Positions 35,313 through 48,200 of a stretch of DNA of 64,000 nt are shown here, piece by piece. Position numbers and translations under genes: made by a program. Under the pieces are notes generated by a model that saw only the letters and a program-made list of their open reading frames with translations, was not told where the DNA came from and ran no database searches. Position 1 is the stretch's first letter; every line of letters starts with the position of its first letter. The stretch is from Vibrio splendidus (GTDB lineage: Bacteria > Pseudomonadota > Gammaproteobacteria > Enterobacterales > Vibrionaceae), in contig NZ_MCUN01000020.1 of NCBI RefSeq assembly GCF_002873455.1, positions 1 to 64,000 of the forward strand. Reading direction: 5' to 3'.

Positions 35313-36086
35313 GTGGGTAAAATCGTAGCAATTGCCAACCAGAAGGGCGGCGTAGGAAAAACAACAACTTGCATTAATTTGGCAGCATCAATGGCGGCAA
35401 CAAAACGCAAGATATTGGTTGTTGACCTCGATCCTCAAGGTAATGCCACTATGGCAAGCGGTGTCGACAAATATCAGGTTGAAGCAACTGCTTACGATTT
35501 GTTGGTTGAAGACACCCCATTTGATGAGGTAGTTTGCCGAAGTACATCTGGTAACTATGACCTCATCGCCGCAAACGGTGATGTTACTGCGGCAGAAATC
35601 AAGTTAATGGAAGTCTTTGCTCGTGAAGTTCGTTTAAAAAACGCACTCGAATCCATTCGCAATAACTATGATTTCATCTTTATTGATTGCCCGCCATCAT
35701 TAAACCTTCTTACAATCAACGCGATGGCTGCGGCCGATTCCGTATTGGTTCCTATGCAATGTGAATATTTTGCTTTGGAAGGTTTGACTGCGTTGATGGA
35801 TACCATCAGTAAGCTCGCAGCGGTAGTAAACGAGAACCTGAAGATCGAAGGTCTTCTTCGTACAATGTACGATCCTCGTAACCGCTTATCGAATGAAGTC
35901 TCTGATCAACTCAAAAAACACTTCGGTAGCAAAGTTTACCGAACTGTGATCCCTCGAAATGTACGTTTGGCAGAAGCGCCGAGTCATGGCAAGCCAGCAA
36001 TGTACTACGACAAGTATTCCGCAGGTGCTAAGGCATATCTTGCTCTTGCAGGCGAAATGTTGCGTCGTGAAGAAGTCCCAGTATAG
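35313..36086 (+). CDS. parA: Chromosome partitioning ATPase ParA
   Basis: Walker-type ATPase that, with ParB bound at parS, moves and anchors the origin region. The 257 residues begin with the deviant Walker motif NQKGGVGKTT (8-17). FIDCPPSLNLLT is the switch/Walker B region. The start is GTG 35313 with GAGG about 6 nt upstream. It belongs to mnmG-rsmG-parA-parB. Chromosome-1 type ParA lacking an N-terminal HTH, as expected for chromosomal systems. Confidence 0.95.
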   Translation: MGKIVAIANQKGGVGKTTTCINLAASMAATKRKILVVDLDPQGNATMASGVDKYQVEATAYDLLVEDTPFDEVVCRSTSGNYDLIAANGDVTAAEIKLMEVFAREVRLKNALESIRNNYDFIFIDCPPSLNLLTINAMAAADSVLVPMQCEYFALEGLTALMDTISKLAAVVNENLKIEGLLRTMYDPRNRLSNEVSDQLKKHFGSKVYRTVIPRNVRLAEAPSHGKPAMYYDKYSAGAKAYLALAGEMLRREEVPV

Positions 36087-36109
36087 GTCTAACCAAAGGA
36101 ATTCGCTCA

Positions 36110-36991
36110 ATGTCTAAGCGTGGTTTAGGAAAAGGGTTAGATGCATTACTTGCAACTAGCTCATTGGCTCGTGAAAAACAACAAGTTGCTTCTCATAGTC
36201 AGGCTTTGTCTGCAGAAGGCGAGTTCACAGAGATTGCTATCGGTAGCTTGAAGCCAGGCGTATATCAACCGCGTAAGGATATTGCGCCAGAAGCGCTAGA
36301 AGAGCTGGCTGCATCTATTCAATCTCAAGGTATTATTCAACCTATCGTTGTACGTCCTTTAACGTATGGTCAATATGAGATTATCGCTGGTGAGCGCCGT
36401 TGGAGAGCTGCGCGTCAAGCTGGCCTAAAACAGGTGCCGTGCTTGGTCAAGAAGGTTGAAGACAAAGCTGCGATTGCGATGGCATTGATTGAGAACATTC
36501 AGCGTGAAGACCTAAATGTTATCGAAGAAGCACAAGCGCTAGAACGCCTACAGAACGAATTTGAGCTGACACATCAACAAGTCGCCGAAGTGATCGGTAA
36601 ATCGAGAGCAACGGTTAGTAACTTATTACGTCTAAATCAGCTAGAAAATGAAGTAAAAGGTTTAGTTTCCAATAAACTACTGGAAATGGGTCATGCTCGA
36701 GCATTGCTTGCGCTTGAAGGTGATACCCAGATTGAAGCAGCAAACACTGCGGCAACAAAAAAAATGACCGTGCGTCAAACTGAGCAGCTTGTCAAAAAGC
36801 GCTTAAAACCCGACGTTGAACTAGAATCGAAGCCTGAAGACACAGAAGCTATCGAACTTTCACGAAGACTCACGGAAAAATTGCAAGCAAACGTTTCAGT
36901 TACTCGTTCTGTTAGCGGTAAGTCAAAAGTGACGATTACTATTGATGAGCCTCACAAATTAGAGCAACTTATTGCTAAACTAGAGTACTAA
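36110..36991 (+). CDS. parB: Chromosome partitioning protein ParB
   Basis: parS-binding CTPase of the chromosomal partition system, 293 residues. The N-terminal GLGKGLDALL is the ParA-stimulating tip. The CTP-binding box GERRWRAARQAG and the HTH (HQQVAEVIGKSRATVSN) form the core, followed by a C-terminal dimerisation domain. It starts 23 bp after parA. No perfect parS is visible in this window; one near-match lies in recF. Confidence 0.95.
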   Translation: MSKRGLGKGLDALLATSSLAREKQQVASHSQALSAEGEFTEIAIGSLKPGVYQPRKDIAPEALEELAASIQSQGIIQPIVVRPLTYGQYEIIAGERRWRAARQAGLKQVPCLVKKVEDKAAIAMALIENIQREDLNVIEEAQALERLQNEFELTHQQVAEVIGKSRATVSNLLRLNQLENEVKGLVSNKLLEMGHARALLALEGDTQIEAANTAATKKMTVRQTEQLVKKRLKPDVELESKPEDTEAIELSRRLTEKLQANVSVTRSVSGKSKVTITIDEPHKLEQLIAKLEY

Positions 36992-37090
36992 ATGAGATAA
37001 TTGATTTAGGTCAATTATGTAATAAACAAGCAATTGCGTACAAAAGTTGTCGGTTTGTATGCAAAAATGTAAATGATTGCTGCATTGTGA

Positions 37091-37118
37091 TTGCAATCAA
37101 TTTGGCTGAACGTATAAT
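37091..37118 (+). promoter_or_regulatory. atp operon promoter
   Basis: TTGCAA (37091-37096) and a perfect TATAAT (37113-37118) are 16 bp apart, about 65 bp before atpI. Confidence 0.75.
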
Positions 37119-37182
37119 TTTCGCCAATTTCTCAGCACGCTTTGAAGCGAGTGGTAAAGTGGGCTTAAAGAGGAACGAATAC

Positions 37183-37572
37183 ATGGTAGCGGCGTTAGCA
37201 AGACCAGGACGAGTGCTTGCAAAGCAAATGTTATTGATCGAGCTTAGCGCGGTTATATTAGTGGCGGTAGGGTTAGGTTTAGCTGTTAATCCTGATTGGG
37301 GTTTTGCTGCATTAATCGGTGGCGGTATTTTTGTCATCGCGAATGTGGTTTTTTGTGTGTGTGCTTTCCTATTTTGTGGAGCTCGCGCAACTAAGTTAGT
37401 TGCGGCGTCGTTCTATGCTGGTGAAGTGCTCAAAATCTTAATCACAGTTTTACTATTCTCTATTGTCTACATGTATATGCAGGTGGAATTAATTCCCCTC
37501 AAACTGACCTATTTACTGGTTCTAGGTATTAATATCTTTGCGCCAGTGCTTTTCATTAACAATAAAAAATAG
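37183..37572 (+). CDS. atpI: ATP synthase protein I
   Basis: Small membrane protein (129 residues, four predicted helices) encoded first in atp operons and thought to assist c-ring assembly or Mg2+ supply. The start is ATG 37183 with AGAGGA about 8 nt upstream. A longer frame back to 37087 would begin inside the promoter and is rejected. It ends 8 bp before atpB. Confidence 0.9.
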   Translation: MVAALARPGRVLAKQMLLIELSAVILVAVGLGLAVNPDWGFAALIGGGIFVIANVVFCVCAFLFCGARATKLVAASFYAGEVLKILITVLLFSIVYMYMQVELIPLKLTYLLVLGINIFAPVLFINNKK

Positions 37573-37577
37573 GATGA

Positions 37578-38378
<801 letters not shown>

Positions 38379-38427
38379 AAAATTTTTAAGCTTTATTCTA
38401 ACTATTAATGTTAATCGGAGAACGTAA

Positions 38428-38685
<258 letters not shown>

Positions 38686-38743
38686 TTAACTCTCAATAGT
38701 TAATTAAATTTTTGTAGTTGATTCTTAACGAGGAGTAGCTGTT

Positions 38744-39214
38744 GTGAATATGAACGCAACTCTGTTAGGTCAAGCAATTGCTTTTTCGCTGTTTGTTTGG
38801 TTCTGCATGAAATATGTATGGCCACCAATCATGCAAGCAATTGAAGAACGTCAGAAAAAAATTGCTGACGGTCTTGTAGCCGCTGAACGCGCTGCTAAAG
38901 ACTTGAACCTGGCACAAGCCAACGCTTCTGAGCAAATGAAGGAAGCGAAGCGCACTGCAACTGAGGTTATTGATCAGGCAAACAAACGTAAAGCTCAAAT
39001 TATTGATGAAGCTCGCGAAGAGGCTCAGGCAGAACGCCAGAAGATCTTAACGCAAGCTGAAGCAGAAATTGAAGCTGAACGCACACGTGCCCGTGATGAC
39101 CTGCGCAAACAAGTCGCAACTCTGGCTATAGCTGGTGCTGAGAAAATCCTTGAACGTACAATCGATAAAGATGTACACAATGATCTTCTTAACAACATTA
39201 CTGCAAAACTTTAA
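38744..39214 (+). CDS. atpF: ATP synthase Fo subunit b
   Basis: Peripheral stalk subunit, 156 residues as in E. coli, with one N-terminal helix (about 6-26) and a long charged coiled coil. GTG 38744 is chosen over ATG 38750: it gives [14 protein letters not shown], aligning with E. coli MNLNATILGQAIAF, and GAGGAG is well placed upstream. It ends 15 bp before atpH. Confidence 0.96.
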   Translation: MNMNATLLGQAIAFSLFVWFCMKYVWPPIMQAIEERQKKIADGLVAAERAAKDLNLAQANASEQMKEAKRTATEVIDQANKRKAQIIDEAREEAQAERQKILTQAEAEIEAERTRARDDLRKQVATLAIAGAEKILERTIDKDVHNDLLNNITAKL

Positions 39215-39229
39215 AGCAAGGGGCTGTAT

Positions 39230-39763
39230 ATGTCTGATTTGACTACAATCGCACGCCCCTATGCTAAAGCAGCGTTTGACTTTGCGGTAGATAAAGGTGA
39301 GCTAGACCAATGGGGTCAAATGCTTACTTTTGCTGCCGAAGTGGCACAAAATGATGATGTTCATAATTTATTAAGCAGTTCTATGACTGCTGAAAAATTA
39401 GCTGAAATATTCATTGTAATTTGTGGCGAACAATTTGATGAATTCGGCCAAAACTTAATTAAAGTGATGGCAGAGAATGGTCGTTTAATGGCCTTTCCTG
39501 ATGTTTGTAAACAGTTCTTATTGCTTAAACAAGAGCATGAGAAAAAGATCGACGTTGAAGTTACTTCAGCTGTTGAACTTTCTGAAGAACAGCGCACAAG
39601 CATCATCAGCAAATTGGAACTGCGCTTAGCGCGCAAAGTTCAGCTGAATTGCAGTATAGATGAGACTCTACTTAGTGGAGTTATTATTCGAGCCGGAGAC
39701 CTAGTCATCGATAACTCAGCGCGCAGTCGTTTAGACCGCCTGAGCGATGCATTGCAGTCTTAA
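39230..39763 (+). CDS. atpH: ATP synthase F1 subunit delta
   Basis: 177-residue delta subunit linking the b-dimer stalk to the top of F1 (E. coli 177). The N-terminal [12 protein letters not shown] and the C-terminal [15 protein letters not shown] are family signatures. It is followed by atpA after 13 bp. Confidence 0.96.
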   Translation: MSDLTTIARPYAKAAFDFAVDKGELDQWGQMLTFAAEVAQNDDVHNLLSSSMTAEKLAEIFIVICGEQFDEFGQNLIKVMAENGRLMAFPDVCKQFLLLKQEHEKKIDVEVTSAVELSEEQRTSIISKLELRLARKVQLNCSIDETLLSGVIIRAGDLVIDNSARSRLDRLSDALQS

Positions 39764-39776
39764 TGGGGATTGGAGC

Positions 39777-41318
39777 ATGCAACTTAATTCCACTGAAATT
39801 AGCGATCTAATTAAACAACGTATTGAATCTTTCGACGTTGTTAGTGAAGCTCGCAATGAAGGTACTATCGTTTCTGTAAGCGATGGCATCCTTAGCATCC
39901 ACGGCCTAGCGGACGTGATGCAAGGTGAAATGATCGAACTACCGGGTGGCCGTTACGCGCTAGCACTAAACTTGAACCGTGATTCGGTTGGTGCTGTTGT
40001 AATGGGCCCGTATGCTGACCTACAGGAAGGCATGAAAGTTACAGGTACTGGTCGTATTCTTGAAGTACCAGTAGGTCCTGAAATGCTTGGTCGTGTTGTA
40101 AACACGCTGGGTGAGCCAATTGATGGTAAAGGTCCTATCGAAGCGAAACTAACTTCGCCTGTAGAAATTATCGCACCAGGTGTAATCGACCGTAAATCGG
40201 TAGATCAACCTGTTCAAACTGGTTACAAGTCTGTTGACTCAATGATCCCTATCGGTCGTGGTCAACGTGAACTAGTAATCGGTGACCGTCAGACTGGTAA
40301 AACAGCAATGGCGATCGATGCGATTATTAACCAAAAAGATTCTGGTATTTTCTCTATCTACGTTGCTATCGGCCAAAAAGCGTCGACTATTGCTAACGTA
40401 GTTCGCAAACTAGAAGAGCACGGCGCACTAGCAAACACTGTTGTTGTTGTTGCATCGGCTTCTGAATCTGCAGCGCTGCAATACCTTGCACCGTATGCTG
40501 GTTGTGCGATGGGCGAATACTTCCGTGATCGCGGTGAAGATGCACTGATTGTTTATGATGATCTATCTAAGCAAGCGGTAGCTTACCGTCAAATCTCGCT
40601 ACTACTTAAGCGTCCACCAGGTCGTGAAGCGTTCCCAGGTGATGTTTTCTACCTTCACTCTCGTCTACTAGAGCGTGCTGCTCGTGTAAGCGAAGCATAC
40701 GTAGAAAAATTCACTAACGGCGAAGTGACAGGCAAGACTGGTTCTTTAACTGCTCTACCTATCATCGAAACGCAAGCTGGTGACGTATCTGCATTCGTAC
40801 CAACGAACGTAATCTCGATTACTGATGGTCAGATCTTCCTACAAACTGAGCTATTCAACGCGGGCGTACGTCCAGCTGTTGACCCAGGTATCTCAGTTTC
40901 TCGTGTAGGTGGTTCGGCGCAGACTAAAATCATCAAGAAGCTATCTGGCGGTATCCGTACTGCTCTAGCTCAATACCGTGAACTTGCAGCATTTGCTCAG
41001 TTCTCTTCGGATCTTGATGAAGCGACCAAGAAGCAACTAGACCACGGTCAAAAAGTTACAGAACTGATGAAGCAGAAACAATATGCTCCTATGTCTGTAT
41101 TTGACCAAGCTCTAGTAATCTTCGCTGCAGAGCGTGGATACCTTCAAGACGTAGAACTTTCTAAAGTTCTAGATTTTGAAGCTGCTTTACTGTCGTTTGC
41201 TCGTGGTCAATACGCTGATCTAGCAACACAGATCGACGCAACGGGTGCTTTCAACAAAGAAATCGAAGCTGAGCTGAAGAAGCTTGTTGACGATTTCAAG
41301 GCAACCCAGACCTGGTAA
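39777..41318 (+). CDS. atpA: ATP synthase F1 subunit alpha
   Basis: Non-catalytic nucleotide-binding subunit of F1, 513 residues, the same as E. coli. The start is ATG 39777 ([16 protein letters not shown]), with GGGGATTGGAG just upstream; the frame extends ten codons into atpH but that is not the family N-terminus. Walker [10 protein letters not shown] is near residues 169-177. The ATP synthase signature [17 protein letters not shown] is present. Confidence 0.97.
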   Translation: MQLNSTEISDLIKQRIESFDVVSEARNEGTIVSVSDGILSIHGLADVMQGEMIELPGGRYALALNLNRDSVGAVVMGPYADLQEGMKVTGTGRILEVPVGPEMLGRVVNTLGEPIDGKGPIEAKLTSPVEIIAPGVIDRKSVDQPVQTGYKSVDSMIPIGRGQRELVIGDRQTGKTAMAIDAIINQKDSGIFSIYVAIGQKASTIANVVRKLEEHGALANTVVVVASASESAALQYLAPYAGCAMGEYFRDRGEDALIVYDDLSKQAVAYRQISLLLKRPPGREAFPGDVFYLHSRLLERAARVSEAYVEKFTNGEVTGKTGSLTALPIIETQAGDVSAFVPTNVISITDGQIFLQTELFNAGVRPAVDPGISVSRVGGSAQTKIIKKLSGGIRTALAQYRELAAFAQFSSDLDEATKKQLDHGQKVTELMKQKQYAPMSVFDQALVIFAAERGYLQDVELSKVLDFEAALLSFARGQYADLATQIDATGAFNKEIEAELKKLVDDFKATQTW

Positions 41319-41366
41319 TTGGTAGGTGGTCTTAGGGCCACCTCATACCATTAACGGAGAGTAACG

Positions 41367-42233
41367 ATGGCCGGCGCAAAAGAGATACGTAATAAAATCG
41401 GTAGTGTTAAAAGCACACAGAAGATTACGAAAGCAATGGAAATGGTAGCAGCTTCAAAAATGCGTCGTTCTCAAGACGCAATGGAAGCTACTCGTCCATA
41501 TGCAGAAACAATGCGTAAAGTGATCGGTCATTTGGCTAATGGTAGCCTCGAGTATAAGCATCCTTATCTTGAGGAACGTGAAGCCAAACGTGTTGGTTAC
41601 ATCATCGTTTCTACAGACCGTGGTCTTTGTGGTGGTTTGAACATTAACTTGTTCAAAAAAGCTATGAACGACATGAAAGATTGGTCTGAGAAAGGTGCTG
41701 ATGTAGAGCTTGCAATTGTAGGTTCTAAAGCAACAGCATTTTTCAATAACAGCGGCGCGAAAGTAGCAGCTCAAGTTTCTGGTCTGGGTGATCGCCCAAG
41801 CCTTGAAGATTTGATTGGCTCTGTAAGCGTTATGCTGAAGAAATATGATGAAGGTGAATTGGATCGCCTGTTCGTAGTGTTTAACAGATTTGAAAACACT
41901 ATGGTTCAAGAACCAACGATCGATCAATTACTTCCTTTGCCTAAATCAGACAGCGAAGAAATGAAACGCAGTCATTCTTGGGACTACATTTATGAGCCCG
42001 AGCCAAAACCACTGCTAGATGCACTATTAGTTCGATACGTCGAATCTCAAGTGTATCAAGGTGTGGTCGAGAATCTTGCTTGTGAGCAAGCGGCTCGAAT
42101 GATTGCAATGAAATCAGCAACAGATAACGCTGGTGACATTATTGATGACTTAGAACTTGTGTATAACAAAGCCCGTCAATCGGCGATTACACAAGAACTT
42201 TCTGAGATCGTTTCAGGCGCAGCTGCGGTTTAA
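41367..42233 (+). CDS. atpG: ATP synthase F1 subunit gamma
   Basis: Central rotor shaft, 288 residues (E. coli 287). The N-terminal helix [20 protein letters not shown] and the C-terminal helix ending [15 protein letters not shown] form the coiled coil within F1. Spacing from atpA is 48 bp, with AACGGAGAG as ribosome site. Confidence 0.97.
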   Translation: MAGAKEIRNKIGSVKSTQKITKAMEMVAASKMRRSQDAMEATRPYAETMRKVIGHLANGSLEYKHPYLEEREAKRVGYIIVSTDRGLCGGLNINLFKKAMNDMKDWSEKGADVELAIVGSKATAFFNNSGAKVAAQVSGLGDRPSLEDLIGSVSVMLKKYDEGELDRLFVVFNRFENTMVQEPTIDQLLPLPKSDSEEMKRSHSWDYIYEPEPKPLLDALLVRYVESQVYQGVVENLACEQAARMIAMKSATDNAGDIIDDLELVYNKARQSAITQELSEIVSGAAAV

Positions 42234-42249
42234 GCTTAGGTAAAACTAA

Positions 42250-43671
<1,422 letters not shown>

Positions 43672-43689
43672 GGCTAACTAGGAGGCGAT

Positions 43690-44112
43690 ATGGCAGCAAT
43701 AACCTTTCACCTAGACGTTGTAAGTGCAGAGAAACAAATTTTCTCAGGCCTTGTTGAGACGTTTCAGGTGACCGGTAGTGAGGGTGAGCTTGGTATTTTC
43801 CATGGTCACACTCCACTGCTGACCGCTATCAAGCCTGGTATGGTGCGTATTGTTAAGCAGCACGGCCACGAAGAAATTATTTATGTTTCTGGTGGTATGG
43901 TAGAAGTTCAACCTGGTACAGCGACTGTACTGGCTGATACGGCTATCCGTGGTGAAGAACTAGACGCAGCAAAGGCGGAAGAAGCTAAACGCAAGGCTGT
44001 GGAGAATATCCAAAATCAGCATGGCGACATAGACTTCGCACAAGCGGCCGGTGAACTGGCTAAAGCCATTGCTCAGTTACGAGTTATCGAACTGACAAAA
44101 CAGCGTCGTTAA
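43690..44112 (+). CDS. atpC: ATP synthase F1 subunit epsilon
   Basis: 140-residue rotor subunit that inhibits ATP hydrolysis (E. coli 139). An N-terminal beta-sandwich ([15 protein letters not shown]) is followed by a C-terminal two-helix hairpin. It ends the nine-gene atpIBEFHAGDC operon before a GGCGACC hairpin terminator. Confidence 0.97.
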   Translation: MAAITFHLDVVSAEKQIFSGLVETFQVTGSEGELGIFHGHTPLLTAIKPGMVRIVKQHGHEEIIYVSGGMVEVQPGTATVLADTAIRGEELDAAKAEEAKRKAVENIQNQHGDIDFAQAAGELAKAIAQLRVIELTKQRR

Positions 44113-44140
44113 TCTTTTATAAGATTACTGACTCTGAGAT

Positions 44141-44167
44141 AAAGGCGACCTAAGGGTCGCCTTTTTG
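44141..44167 (+). terminator. atp operon terminator
   Basis: AAAGGCGACC (44141-44150) pairs with GGTCGCCTTT around TAAG, then TTTTGC. Confidence 0.9.
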
Positions 44168-44327
44168 CATTTTTAGGTTGTCTCGCCCTGCAATGTGTTT
44201 ACACATTGAGGACTAATGATGATCCTTTTACGTATCAGTACTGGTTAAATGGCTATTACGATTTAATTTATTAACTTAAAACGGTTACAATATCGGCTTA
44301 ATAAAAATAATGTTGGATAGGTTTACA

Positions 44328-45689
44328 ATGAAGTTTAGCGCGGTAATTCTCGCAGCGGGCAAAGGCACTCGCATGTATTCAAACACACCAAAGGTTCTGC
44401 ACACGCTTGCAGGCAAGCCAATGGTGAAGCATGTTATCGATACCTGTAATGGTCTAGGTGCTCAAAACATCAACTTGGTTTACGGCCACGGTGGTGATCA
44501 GATGAAGGCTACCCTAGCTGAAGAATCTGTAAACTGGGCGCTACAAGCTGAGCAGTTGGGTACTGGCCACGCTGTGGATCAGGCATCTGCATATTTCGCT
44601 GATGATGAAAAAGTACTGGTGCTATACGGTGATGTTCCACTTATTTCACCTGAAACCATTGAAAACCTATTAGACGCTCAACCAAATGGTGGCATCGCGC
44701 TACTTACGGTCGTGTTAGACAACCCAATGGGCTACGGTCGCATTATTCGTCGTAATGGTCCTGTTGTCGCTATCGTTGAACAAAAAGACGCAACGGATGA
44801 GCAGAAGCTTATCAAAGAGATCAACACTGGCGTTATGGTGGCGACTGGTGGCGATCTGAAGCGTTGGTTGTCTGGCTTAAGTAACGATAACGCACAAGGT
44901 GAATACTACCTGACTGACGTTATTGCAGCCGCTCACGATGAAGGCCGTGCCGTTGAAGCTGTACACCCAGTAAGCCCAATTGAAGTTGAAGGCGTGAACG
45001 ACCGCTCTCAACTGGCTCGTCTAGAGCGCGCTTACCAAGCTGAGCAAGCAGACAAGCTATTGAAGCAAGGCGTAATGCTGCGTGACCCAAGCCGCTTTGA
45101 TCTGCGTGGTGAATTGCAATGCGGTATGGATGTTGAGATTGATACTAACGTTATCATCGAAGGCAGCGTAAGCATTGGCGATAATGTAGTTATCGGCACT
45201 GGTTGTGTATTGAAAGACTGTGAGATTGATGACAACACCATCGTACGTCCATACAGTGTAATTGAGGGTGCAACGGTCGGTGAAGACTGTACGGTTGGTC
45301 CATTCACTCGCTTGCGTCCAGGTGCTGACATGCGTAATAACTCGCACGTAGGTAACTTTGTTGAAGTGAAGAACACTCGCCTTGGTGAAGGCTCTAAAGC
45401 GAATCACCTAACGTACTTAGGCGATGCTGAAATTGGTCAACGCGTAAACGTGGGTGCAGGTGCTATTACTTGTAACTATGATGGCGCAAACAAGTTTAAG
45501 ACCATCATCGGCGATGACGTATTCGTTGGCTCAGACAGCCAATTAATCGCACCTGTTACTATTGGCAATGGCGCAACTGTCGGTGCAGGCTCTACGGTGA
45601 CTCGTGATGTTTCTGAGAACGAGCTTGTTATTAGCCGCGCTAAAGAACGCAAAATAGCGAATTGGCAGCGTCCGGTTAAGAAAAAATAG
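44328..45689 (+). CDS. glmU: Bifunctional GlmU (GlcNAc-1-P uridyltransferase / GlcN-1-P acetyltransferase)
   Basis: Makes UDP-GlcNAc for peptidoglycan and LPS from GlcN-1-P, acetyl-CoA and UTP. It has 453 residues (E. coli 456). The uridyltransferase domain begins with the nucleotide motif LAAGKGTRM (about 9-17). A left-handed beta helix of hexapeptide repeats follows from about residue 250, with NFVEVKN and the acetyl-CoA region [12 protein letters not shown] start at ATG 44328 (GGATAGG upstream). An ATG six codons earlier gives a non-family N-terminus. Confidence 0.96.
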   Translation: MKFSAVILAAGKGTRMYSNTPKVLHTLAGKPMVKHVIDTCNGLGAQNINLVYGHGGDQMKATLAEESVNWALQAEQLGTGHAVDQASAYFADDEKVLVLYGDVPLISPETIENLLDAQPNGGIALLTVVLDNPMGYGRIIRRNGPVVAIVEQKDATDEQKLIKEINTGVMVATGGDLKRWLSGLSNDNAQGEYYLTDVIAAAHDEGRAVEAVHPVSPIEVEGVNDRSQLARLERAYQAEQADKLLKQGVMLRDPSRFDLRGELQCGMDVEIDTNVIIEGSVSIGDNVVIGTGCVLKDCEIDDNTIVRPYSVIEGATVGEDCTVGPFTRLRPGADMRNNSHVGNFVEVKNTRLGEGSKANHLTYLGDAEIGQRVNVGAGAITCNYDGANKFKTIIGDDVFVGSDSQLIAPVTIGNGATVGAGSTVTRDVSENELVISRAKERKIANWQRPVKKK

Positions 45690-45720
45690 CCTCGCTATAA
45701 ATTAGATGACTGCGATAGAG

Positions 45721-45748
45721 CCAGTAGCACTGCTACTGGTTTTTTTAT
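45721..45748 (+). terminator. glmU terminator
   Basis: CCAGTAGCA and TGCTACTGG arms at 45721-45739 are followed by seven or more T. Confidence 0.85.
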
Positions 45749-45764
45749 AAGTAATCCTAGATGC

Positions 45765-45795
45765 AAAAAAGAGCGAGTAATCTCGCTCTTTTTTG
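45765..45795. terminator. Bidirectional terminator after punC
   Basis: AAAAAAGAGCGAG/CTCGCTCTTTTTT with a 4-nt loop (45765-45794). It shares the 15-mer AAAAAGAGCGAGTAA with the terminator at 48153 on the other side of the punC/punR pair. Confidence 0.88.
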
Positions 45796-45812
45796 TTTTC
45801 TTAAACTACAAA

Positions 45813-47024
45813 CTAATCTTGTTTATCGTCAGCAACCACTCGAGAGTTATCCGGTGTTGCAAAGTGTTCAGAAAGCTCTTTGTTCGAAACAATATAGCCA
45901 ACCCACAATGCACCTAAACAAATCACTACCGCGATTCCTGTTGCGCTTAGTGCTTGGCTTGCCATTGCTGCAACCAATGCACTTGCTAGGCCACTAATAC
46001 TGATTTGCAGGCTGTTTTGTAAGCCAGCCGCTGTCGCAGGGCTCTGTTTCGCGCTTGATAGAGCACGGTTCACAACGATTGGGTAAAGTGCACCATTCGC
46101 TACGGCAATCAGACAGAAAGGTGCTAGTAGAGGCCAGATTGAAGCCAGTTCCCATTGTGATGCAATGAAAATCAGTAATGCGGCAACACTAAACAAACCA
46201 ATAAGATTTCTTAGTACGACACCATCGCCATACTTCTTCACTGCCTGCTTACCGAAGTAACCACCCGCCATGAATGCAATGGTTTGTGGAATAAAGCTCA
46301 AGCCGATGTCTTTTGCTTCATAACCTAGCTGAGCCATGATCTCTGGCATACCGGTTAGATAAGCGAAGAACGCAGCTGACGCCGATGCAAACATCAACAC
46401 ATTGCCCATGTATGGCTTTGAATGAAGTAGTGCTTTGATATCAGTTTTGATCGACGTTTGTTTTACTTCTGGCGCTTCTTTTGGTTGAGCCATTGTTGTA
46501 GCTATTAACAATGCGCCCATTAGCGTTAATGTGATAAAGATACTGTGCCAACCAAAGCTGTCTGCTAGCAATACACCCAGTTGCGGTGCTAAGGCTGGAG
46601 ATAGCGCTACTAGAGGCATGATAGTCGCAAAAATTTGCTGGCTGCTGCTTTGAGAGTAACGCTTAATAACCATTGCTTGCCAAATTACCGCAGGCGCACA
46701 CACACCGATCGCTTGAATGAAGCGCAGCGTTAGTAGGTGCCATACCTCGGTACTGAATGCTAAGCCGAATGAAGCGGCAGTAAAGATAACAAGACCAACC
46801 GCCAGCGTATTGCGGTGACCATATTTGTCACTCGCCAGACCCCAAAGAAGCTGACCCATTGCCATACCACCAAGGAATACGGTTAGAGACAGAGCAATCT
46901 GCTCAGGGCCGGTTGCAAAATCGACTTCCATTGCCTTAAATGCAGGAAGGTACATATCGGTCGCAATAAAGCCAAGCATGGAAAGAACTGCAAGGTAGAC
47001 CAATTGAAATTTAGAAATATTCAT
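45813..47024 (-). CDS. punC: MFS efflux transporter, PunC (YdhC) type
   Basis: 403-residue, 12-helix major facilitator of the Bcr/CflA drug-resistance family. ATDMYLPAF in helix 1 is the family signature and GLASDKYGHRNTL the motif A loop. Its divergent neighbour is a close match to E. coli PunR (YdhB), whose target is punC (YdhC), a purine nucleoside exporter. The paired arrangement supports PunC. Without the neighbour I would call it only Bcr/CflA-like. Confidence 0.85.
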   Translation of the reverse strand: MNISKFQLVYLAVLSMLGFIATDMYLPAFKAMEVDFATGPEQIALSLTVFLGGMAMGQLLWGLASDKYGHRNTLAVGLVIFTAASFGLAFSTEVWHLLTLRFIQAIGVCAPAVIWQAMVIKRYSQSSSQQIFATIMPLVALSPALAPQLGVLLADSFGWHSIFITLTLMGALLIATTMAQPKEAPEVKQTSIKTDIKALLHSKPYMGNVLMFASASAAFFAYLTGMPEIMAQLGYEAKDIGLSFIPQTIAFMAGGYFGKQAVKKYGDGVVLRNLIGLFSVAALLIFIASQWELASIWPLLAPFCLIAVANGALYPIVVNRALSSAKQSPATAAGLQNSLQISISGLASALVAAMASQALSATGIAVVICLGALWVGYIVSNKELSEHFATPDNSRVVADDKQD

Positions 47025-47187
47025 AAGATGCCATTAAGCTAAAGGTAGTGATGTTTTTATCATCAAAAAAATTGTTAGATACTCAGGGATAAGAACCCCT
47101 GTTTATTTATGCTGACATTCTATTTTTCAGAGCTGATAAAATAAAACGCTAAAATATGTAGTTATCAATCAAAAAATTTGAAGGCTT
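47025..47187. promoter_or_regulatory. punC-punR divergent promoter region
   Basis: 163 bp, strongly AT-rich, between divergent start codons. LysR regulators usually bind such regions at T-N11-A sites and control both genes. Several A/T-rich half sites are present but no single operator stands out. Confidence 0.45.
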
Positions 47188-48102
47188 ATGTTCTCTAAAT
47201 CCTCGTTAGAAATGCTTGATACCGTTGCTCGCTTGGGCAGCTTCACTGCGGCTGCAGAGCAATTGCACAAAGTACCATCGGCGATCAGCTATGGGGTTAG
47301 GCAGGTGGAGCAAGAGCTTGATGTTCTACTTTTCAGACGCTTACCAAGAAAAGTAGAGCTGACGCCTGCTGGGGAGCTGTTTATTGAAGAGGCTCGTCAA
47401 CTGCTGAGACAGATGGAAGAACTCAGTGCGCAAACTCGCCGAGCTGCGCGTGGTTGGAAGAAAACCTTACGTCTAACCCTTGATAACGTAGTTAAGCTCG
47501 ACAAGATGAAGCCGATGATCGAAGAGTTTTATCAAACCTTTGAGTTCGCTGAGCTGCAGATCAACATGGAAGTGTTTAATGGTTCTTGGGAAGCCATTGC
47601 ACAGGGCAGGGCCGATGTCGTCATTGGAGCCACTTCGGCGATTCCGGTTGGCGGTGACTTTGAAGTTAAGGATATGGGGCGGTTAGATTGGGCATTTGTG
47701 ATGTCACCCAGTCACCCCTGTGTGCGAGAGCAAAACCTTAATGAGGCCTTTGTTAGCCAGTACCCAGCAATATGCTTGGATGATACTTCTAGTGTGCTAC
47801 CTAAGCGACACACAGGGCACTTTGCGGATCAAAGACGTCTATTGTTACCTAATTGGTATAGCGCGATTGAATGCCTCAAGAATGGCGTTGGGGTAGGTTA
47901 CATGCCAAGACACATTGCTGCCCCCATTATTGAGCAAGGCTTGCTGGTGGAAAAAATACTACCTGAGCCTAGCCCGCAGAGTCACTGTTGTTTGGTGTGG
48001 CGAAAAGACGATAACCATAAATTGATCGAATGGATGGTCAAATATCTAGGATCAAGTGAGCAGCTTCATCAAGATTGGTTGGATCATCGTAAAGCACTTT
48101 AA
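47188..48102 (+). CDS. punR: LysR-family regulator PunR (YdhB)
   Basis: 304-residue LysR regulator. The HTH is in FTAAAEQLHKVPSAISYGVRQVEQEL (core AAEQLHKVPSAISY). The effector domain shares the E. coli PunR motifs EVFNGSWEAIAQGRADVVIG, ATSAIPVGG, DTSSVLPKR and YLGSSEQL. PunR in E. coli activates punC in response to purine nucleosides. Divergent placement next to a Bcr/CflA transporter is the same as in E. coli. Confidence 0.87.
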   Translation: MFSKSSLEMLDTVARLGSFTAAAEQLHKVPSAISYGVRQVEQELDVLLFRRLPRKVELTPAGELFIEEARQLLRQMEELSAQTRRAARGWKKTLRLTLDNVVKLDKMKPMIEEFYQTFEFAELQINMEVFNGSWEAIAQGRADVVIGATSAIPVGGDFEVKDMGRLDWAFVMSPSHPCVREQNLNEAFVSQYPAICLDDTSSVLPKRHTGHFADQRRLLLPNWYSAIECLKNGVGVGYMPRHIAAPIIEQGLLVEKILPEPSPQSHCCLVWRKDDNHKLIEWMVKYLGSSEQLHQDWLDHRKAL

Positions 48103-48152
48103 TGATCTACTTAAAAAAGGATCGTGTGAGGTTTACCTGAAAGTATTCAAAT

Positions 48153-48183
48153 AAAAAGAGCGAGTAAATACTCGCTCTTTTTG
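48153..48183. terminator. Bidirectional terminator between punR and ilvA
   Basis: Stem AAAAAGAGCGAGTA/TACTCGCTCTTTTT (48153-48182, 2-nt gap in the centre) serves convergent punR and ilvA. Confidence 0.9.
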
Positions 48184-48200
48184 GTTCGATAGCTTAACTC

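Noticed and set aside
41454-41927. 157-codon frame antisense to atpG
   Set aside because: Lies wholly within a conserved atp gene; its openness follows from the biased codon use of the sense strand.
45032-45407. Two antisense frames of about 115 codons within glmU
   Set aside because: Repetitive Ser/Thr/Val composition reflects the hexapeptide repeats of GlmU read in reverse; no start signals.
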